Program-made: the position numbers and the translations under genes
The notes under the pieces: generated by a model
Seen by the model: the letters and a program-made list of their open reading frames with translations, nothing else
Told to the model about the DNA's origin: nothing
The model's database searches: none
From: Bacillota bacterium
GTDB lineage: Bacteria; Bacillota; Sulfobacillia; JAJZYS01; JAJYTV01
Length of the DNA: 9,438 bases
Direction of reading: 5' to 3'
NCBI GenBank assembly: GCA_021810725.1
Contig: JAJZIE010000080.1
Location: 1-9,438, forward strand
Shown here: piece after piece, positions 5,922-9,438 of the stretch
Position numbering within the stretch: position 1 is the first letter of the stretch
How the letters are laid out: every line of letters starts with the position of its first letter

Positions 5922-7627
5922 TGGATTACGCGGCGGGGATCTTCACCTTCGTGCAGTTCTTCTTCGCGGTGGTGATCGGTCTCTATTTCTGGAACCTGCT
6001 CAGGAGTCAGCAGGGCAGCCGGGTGGCGATCGATCGCGAATCGCGCAAGGAAGTGGAGAAGCTCAGGCTGCTGCGTGAGATCTCCCTGTCGGAGCCTCTC
6101 TCGGAGCGCACGCGCCCGACCAAGATGGACGAGGTGATCGGGCAGGAGGAGGGCATCCGGGCCCTCCGGGCGGCGCTCTGCGGGCCGAATCCGCAGCACG
6201 TCCTGATCTACGGGCCGCCGGGCGTCGGCAAGACGGCCGCGGCGCGCCTGGTGCTCGAGGAGGCCAAGCGGGCCAAGCACTCGCCGTTCAAGCCGGACGC
6301 GAAGTTCATCGAACTCGACGCCACCACCGCGCGCTTCGACGAACGCGGCATCGCGGATCCGTTGATCGGCAGCGTCCACGACCCGATCTACCAGGGGGCC
6401 GGCGCCATGGGCATGGCGGGCATCCCGCAGCCCAAGCCGGGCGCGGTGACGAAGGCGCACGGCGGCATGCTGTTCATCGACGAGATCGGCGAACTCCACC
6501 CCCTGCAGATGAACAAGCTCCTGAAGGTCCTCGAGGACCGCAAGGTCTTCCTCGAGAGCGCCTACTACGCGAGCGAGGACCCCAACATCCCGCGCCACAT
6601 CCAGGACATCTTCGAGAACGGCCTGCCGGCGGACTTCCGCCTCGTGGGCGCCACGACGCGCCAGCCCGAGGACTTGCCGCCGGCCCTGCGCTCGCGTTGC
6701 GTCGAGATCTTCTTCCGCCCCCTGCACAAGGCGGAGGTGCTGAAGATCGCGGACGGCGCCGCGCAGCGCGTCCAGCTCGCGATGGAGGGCGGCTCGCTCG
6801 ACATCGTCGCCGAGTACGCCCAGAACGGCCGGGACGCCGTGAACATCGTGCAGATCGCGGCGAGCCTGGCGCTCACGGAGTCGAGGCAGCAGATCGCGCG
6901 CAGCGACGTCGAGTGGGTGGTGGCGGCGCAGCAGTACACGCCGCGCGTCGAGCGGCGCATGCCGGACGAGCCGGAGGTCGGGGTCGCGACGGGGCTTGCC
7001 GTGGTGGGCCCGAACGTCGGCACCATCCTCGAGGTCGAGGCGACGGCCTCGCGGGTCGGCCGCGGCCGCGGCCACGTGACGATCACCGGGATGGTGGAGG
7101 AGGAGGACATCGGCGCGCGGGGACACACCCTGAGGCGCAAGTCGATGGCGAGATCCTCGGTGGAGAGCGTCCTCACGCTGCTCGGCTCCGCCCTGCACGA
7201 GGATGTCCGGGATTACGACCTCCACATCAACCTGCCCGGCGGCATGCCGGTCGACGGGCCGTCCGCCGGCGTCACCATCGCCGTCGCGGTCTACTCGGCG
7301 ATCACGCAGCGCAAGGTGGACAACCTGCTCGCGATGACGGGCGAGATCTCGATCCACGGCGAGGTGCGGCCCGTGGGCGGCGTGCCCGCGAAGGTGCGCG
7401 CGGCTGCCGAGGCAGGGGCGCGTCGCGTCCTGGTGCCGCAGGAGAACGACCAGGAGATCCTGCACCAGATGGGGGTCGAGGTGATCGCCGTGCGCCGTCT
7501 GCAGGACGCGCTCGGCTACGCCCTCCTGCCCGCGCAGACCGGGGCGGCCGGCGCCGTGGCGGTCCCGTCGCAGAGGCCGGTGGCGGCCGCGCCGCTGGCG
7601 GCGCCCAACCAGGACGTCGGCGCCTGA
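5921..7627 (+). CDS. lonB: ATP-dependent protease LonB (membrane-anchored, Firmicutes type)
   Basis: The 568-residue product from GTG 5921 is chosen because GGGGGG (5909-5914) then sits 6 nt upstream; ATG 5915 in the same frame would abut it and give 570 residues. An N-terminal hydrophobic segment (IFTFVQFFFAVVIGLYFW) probably anchors it. Next comes the LonB-typical ISLSEPLSERTRPTKMDEVIGQ. The AAA+ module has Walker A YGPPGVGKT (Lys104) and Walker B MLFIDEIGELHPLQMNKLL (Asp187, Glu188). The protease domain has the Lon Ser-Lys dyad: Ser448 in VDGPSAG and Lys491 in GGVPAKVRAA. It lacks the large N-terminal substrate domain of Lon. In B. subtilis, LonB is made in the forespore under sigma F and lies next to lonA, so a sporulation or membrane-quality role is possible here. 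An Ala/Pro-rich tail of about 35 residues ends the protein. Its start is buried in a leader hairpin. Confidence 0.96.
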   Translation: MDYAAGIFTFVQFFFAVVIGLYFWNLLRSQQGSRVAIDRESRKEVEKLRLLREISLSEPLSERTRPTKMDEVIGQEEGIRALRAALCGPNPQHVLIYGPPGVGKTAAARLVLEEAKRAKHSPFKPDAKFIELDATTARFDERGIADPLIGSVHDPIYQGAGAMGMAGIPQPKPGAVTKAHGGMLFIDEIGELHPLQMNKLLKVLEDRKVFLESAYYASEDPNIPRHIQDIFENGLPADFRLVGATTRQPEDLPPALRSRCVEIFFRPLHKAEVLKIADGAAQRVQLAMEGGSLDIVAEYAQNGRDAVNIVQIAASLALTESRQQIARSDVEWVVAAQQYTPRVERRMPDEPEVGVATGLAVVGPNVGTILEVEATASRVGRGRGHVTITGMVEEEDIGARGHTLRRKSMARSSVESVLTLLGSALHEDVRDYDLHINLPGGMPVDGPSAGVTIAVAVYSAITQRKVDNLLAMTGEISIHGEVRPVGGVPAKVRAAAEAGARRVLVPQENDQEILHQMGVEVIAVRRLQDALGYALLPAQTGAAGAVAVPSQRPVAAAPLAAPNQDVGA

Positions 7628-7670
7628 GCGACGATAGGAGCGGGGGCGCCGGGCGCAGAACCTCTCGCCC

Positions 7671-8564
7671 ATGGACATCGCGAAGAGCGAACGGACCCTC
7701 GCGTGGATCTGGCTGGTGCTGGCCGTTGTCGCTGCGTCGACGGCGGCCAGCCTGTTCCGTCTCGCCGCCTTGCCCGCCCTTGAGGCCGCCGGCCTGCGGC
7801 TCCTGCTCTCGGGGCTCGTGCTGCTGCCTTTCGGCGCCCTGGGACTGCGCCGGCTCGGACGGCAGGAAGGCGGGGCGATCCTCCTCGCGAGCCTGGCGCT
7901 CGCGGTACACTTCGGTGCCTGGGTGGAATCGCTCTATCTGACGTCCGTCGCGTCGAGCGTCGTGCTCGTCTCCGCGAGCCCGCTCTTCGTGCTGCTCTGG
8001 GAGCTGCTGGGGCGGGAGAGGGTCTCGCGCGGGCAGTGGTTCGGCGCGGCGATCGGTCTCGCGGGCGTGGTCGTCATCTCGTTCGCGGACTCCCACGGCC
8101 AGCGCGGCGCCCTGACGGGCGACCTCCTGGCGCTGCTCGGCGCCTTCGCGTTCTCCGTCTACCTGCGGGCCGGACGCAAGGCGAGGCGGAACCTGCCGGT
8201 CCTCAGCTATGTGGCGCCGGTTTACGCCATCGCGGGCGCGGGCCTTCTGCTGCTCCAGCCCCTGGTCGGCCACGTGCTCTGGCCGCTCGGCCCGTCCGCC
8301 TGGCTGATGACCGCGCTTCTGGTGCTGGGGCCGACCCTGATCGGCCACACGGGCTTCAATTTCGCCCTGAGGGCCGTGCCCGCGAGTTCGGTCGCGATGG
8401 CGTCCCTCCTGGAGCCGCTCGCGGCGGTGCTGATCGCCTGGCCGCTTTTGCATAGTCTACCAAGGGCGAGCGACGTGGCAGGCGGCGCCATGACGGTGAT
8501 CGGCCTGATGATCTTCGTGCTCGCGCGGGCCGCGAGCAGCAGCGGCGCCTTGGGCAGACTGTAG
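7671..8564 (+). CDS. EamA-family (drug/metabolite transporter superfamily) permease
   Basis: The 297-residue integral membrane protein shows about ten hydrophobic segments in two EamA repeats, the standard DMT layout and length. Typical motifs include LEAAGLRLLLSGLVLLPFG and SVASSVVLVSASPLFV in repeat one, and IGHTGFNFALRAVPASSVAM followed by LEPLAAVLIAW in repeat two. A charged loop (ADSHGQRGALTG) lies between the halves. The substrate cannot be told from sequence; family members export amino acids or other metabolites, or import them. Start ATG 7671 is the only possible start after an in-frame TAG at 7635. No Shine-Dalgarno lies at the normal distance; GGAG at 7637-7640 is 30 nt away. It sits 43 nt after lonB, so it is probably in the same transcript, and it ends just before the lon promoter. 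Confidence 0.93.
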   Translation: MDIAKSERTLAWIWLVLAVVAASTAASLFRLAALPALEAAGLRLLLSGLVLLPFGALGLRRLGRQEGGAILLASLALAVHFGAWVESLYLTSVASSVVLVSASPLFVLLWELLGRERVSRGQWFGAAIGLAGVVVISFADSHGQRGALTGDLLALLGAFAFSVYLRAGRKARRNLPVLSYVAPVYAIAGAGLLLLQPLVGHVLWPLGPSAWLMTALLVLGPTLIGHTGFNFALRAVPASSVAMASLLEPLAAVLIAWPLLHSLPRASDVAGGAMTVIGLMIFVLARAASSSGALGRL

Positions 8565-8589
8565 CTGGGCGCGGTGCCGCCGCGGGCTC

Positions 8590-8598
8590 TGGTATAAT
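8590..8598 (+). promoter_or_regulatory. Extended -10 promoter of lon
   Basis: TGGTATAAT (8590-8598) is a perfect extended -10 element (TGnTATAAT) of the housekeeping sigma-A type, in otherwise very GC-rich sequence. No recognisable TTGACA-like -35 lies 16-18 nt upstream, where the sequence is CG-rich, so recognition probably relies on the extended -10. A start of transcription near 8604-8606 would leave a leader of only about 22-25 nt before TTG 8628. CGCGG (8570-8574) and CCGCG (8580-8584) form a small inverted repeat over the -35 position that could be an operator. Confidence 0.82.
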
Positions 8599-8614
8599 GT
8601 GCGCGAGTTCCGCC

Positions 8615-8620
8615 AAGGGG
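8615..8620 (+). promoter_or_regulatory. Shine-Dalgarno deciding the TTG start of lon
   Basis: AAGGGG at 8615-8620, continuing TG, differs by one base from the AAGGAGGTG ideal. It lies 7 nt before TTG 8628. The reading frame from this TTG begins MQYPLLPLRGVLVFPG, the usual Lon N-terminus, so the start is well supported despite the rare codon. Confidence 0.85.
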
Positions 8621-8627
8621 TGTTCTT

Positions 8628-9438
8628 TTGCAATATCCGCTGCTGCCGCTGCGCGGCGTGCTGGTCTTTCCCGGACTCGTCGTCCCTCTCGAGATCGGTC
8701 GCGAGCGTTCCGTGCGGGCGCTCGAACGTGGCTGGGAGGGCGACCACCACATCGTGTTCGCGAGCCAGCGCGACCCGCACGAGGATGAGCCGACCGCCGA
8801 GGACATCTTCGGCGTCGGCGTGCTCTGCGAGCTGAAGCAGGTCGTCAAGCTGCCGGACGGCACCTTCAAGGCGGTCGTCTACGGCGAGGAGCGCGTGCGC
8901 ATCACGGGCTACACCGAGGAGCAGGAGCTTTTCCTGTGCGAGACCGAGCCCCTCGCCGAGGGGCCGGCCCCGGACGACGAGGAGACCGCCGCGTCGGTGC
9001 TCTCCATCGTGCATCTCTACGAGCAGTACCTGAAGCTCGGGCGGCGCCTGCCCGGCGACGCCAGCCTCAGCATCTCGACCGACGAGCCGGGACGGCTTTG
9101 CGATGCCGTCGCGGCCAACCTCGAGATCCCGATCGGCGAGCGCCAGGAGGTGCTCGAGACGCTCGACGTGCGCGAGCGGCTCGACCTCGTCCACCGCATT
9201 CTCGCCAAGCAGATCGACCTGCTCGAGCTCGAGCGCAAGATCCACCAGCGCGTGCGCGGCCAGATGGAGAAGAGCCAGAAGGAGTACTACCTGCGCGAGC
9301 AGATCAAGGCGCTCCAGCAGGAGCTGGGGGAGAAGGACGACCCCCAGAGCGAGGCCGAGGACTGGCGCTCCAAGGTCGAGGCGGCGCACCTGCCGCATGA
9401 GGCCGAGGAGAAGGCCCTGCGCGAGGTTGAGCGCCTTG
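8628..9438 (+). CDS. lon: ATP-dependent protease Lon (LonA), N-terminal part
   Basis: Partial gene: 270 codons from TTG 8628 to the window end, of roughly 800 expected. The N-terminal LON substrate-binding domain begins QYPLLPLRGVLVFPGLVVPL and includes GVLCELKQVVKLPDGTFKAV and YGEERVRI. The helical linker follows, with the family hallmark KIHQRVRGQMEKSQKEYYLR then EQIKALQQELGEKDD (about bases 9237-9340). Lon is the soluble hexameric AAA+ Ser-Lys protease that degrades misfolded and selected regulatory proteins. The AAA+ and protease domains are beyond the window. It has its own extended -10 promoter and a strong Shine-Dalgarno. No CIRCE or CtsR-type heat-shock operator is visible in the short leader. 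It follows lonB with a permease gene between them. Confidence 0.96.
   Translation, partial: MQYPLLPLRGVLVFPGLVVPLEIGRERSVRALERGWEGDHHIVFASQRDPHEDEPTAEDIFGVGVLCELKQVVKLPDGTFKAVVYGEERVRITGYTEEQELFLCETEPLAEGPAPDDEETAASVLSIVHLYEQYLKLGRRLPGDASLSISTDEPGRLCDAVAANLEIPIGERQEVLETLDVRERLDLVHRILAKQIDLLELERKIHQRVRGQMEKSQKEYYLREQIKALQQELGEKDDPQSEAEDWRSKVEAAHLPHEAEEKALREVERL

Noticed and set aside
5686..6078. Possible small Arg-rich gene in the lonB leader
   Set aside because: It overlaps the first 150 bases of lonB out of frame, has no good Shine-Dalgarno, and its composition is that of translated GC-rich non-coding DNA.
5657..7678. A 673-codon open frame on the minus strand across lonB
   Set aside because: It mirrors the lonB codon pattern in GC-rich DNA, is Arg/His-rich, and shows no family motif. 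Its opposite strand encodes an unmistakable LonB.

Overview
The window is a dense, GC-rich stretch of bacterial chromosome (about 70% G+C by eye) with every recognised gene on the + strand. The order clpX ... lonB - lon matches the protease neighbourhood of Firmicutes (in Bacillus subtilis, clpX-lonB-lonA). The lonB product closely resembles the B. subtilis LonB type, which is largely found in endospore-forming Firmicutes. Together with the high G+C and heavy TTG start use, this suggests a deep-branching GC-rich Firmicute of the Symbiobacterium/Thermaerobacter/Limnochordia kind. That placement is inference; no rRNA or other phylogenetic marker is present.

Layout. (1) Positions 1-410 hold the 3' end of clpX, closed by a clean intrinsic terminator. 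(2) Positions 411-1700 hold an acyl-CoA dehydrogenase-family gene, probably starting at TTG 516. It has Tyr where the canonical catalytic Glu should be. (3) Positions 1725-5660 hold a tight three-gene unit: MoxR-type AAA+ ATPase, DUF58 membrane protein, and a TgpA-like membrane transglutaminase. Each junction is a 4-bp TTGA overlap with a TTG start. (4) Positions 5661-5914 are a 254-nt non-coding leader with inverted repeats and a 9-nt tandem repeat, ending in a strong hairpin over the lonB start. (5) lonB, encoding a membrane-anchored AAA+ Ser-Lys protease, runs to 7627. (6) An EamA/DMT 10-TM permease gene covers 7671-8564. (7) A consensus extended -10 promoter at 8590-8598 precedes lon, which starts at TTG 8628 and runs off the window.

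How the genes fit together. ClpX, LonB and Lon are three ATP-dependent proteolysis components. The MoxR-DUF58-transglutaminase unit is a widespread conserved trio, thought to couple an AAA+ chaperone to a membrane/extracytoplasmic machine. Here it sits, with the dehydrogenase-like gene, between clpX and lonB, which are adjacent in B. subtilis. The permease gene likewise separates lonB from lon.

Most notable signals. Two 11-bp perfect inverted repeats bury the Shine-Dalgarno sequences of moxR (1725-1756) and lonB (5876-5921). The dehydrogenase homologue lacks both usual catalytic-base glutamates. No CRISPR array, tRNA, rRNA, transposase or phage gene was seen.
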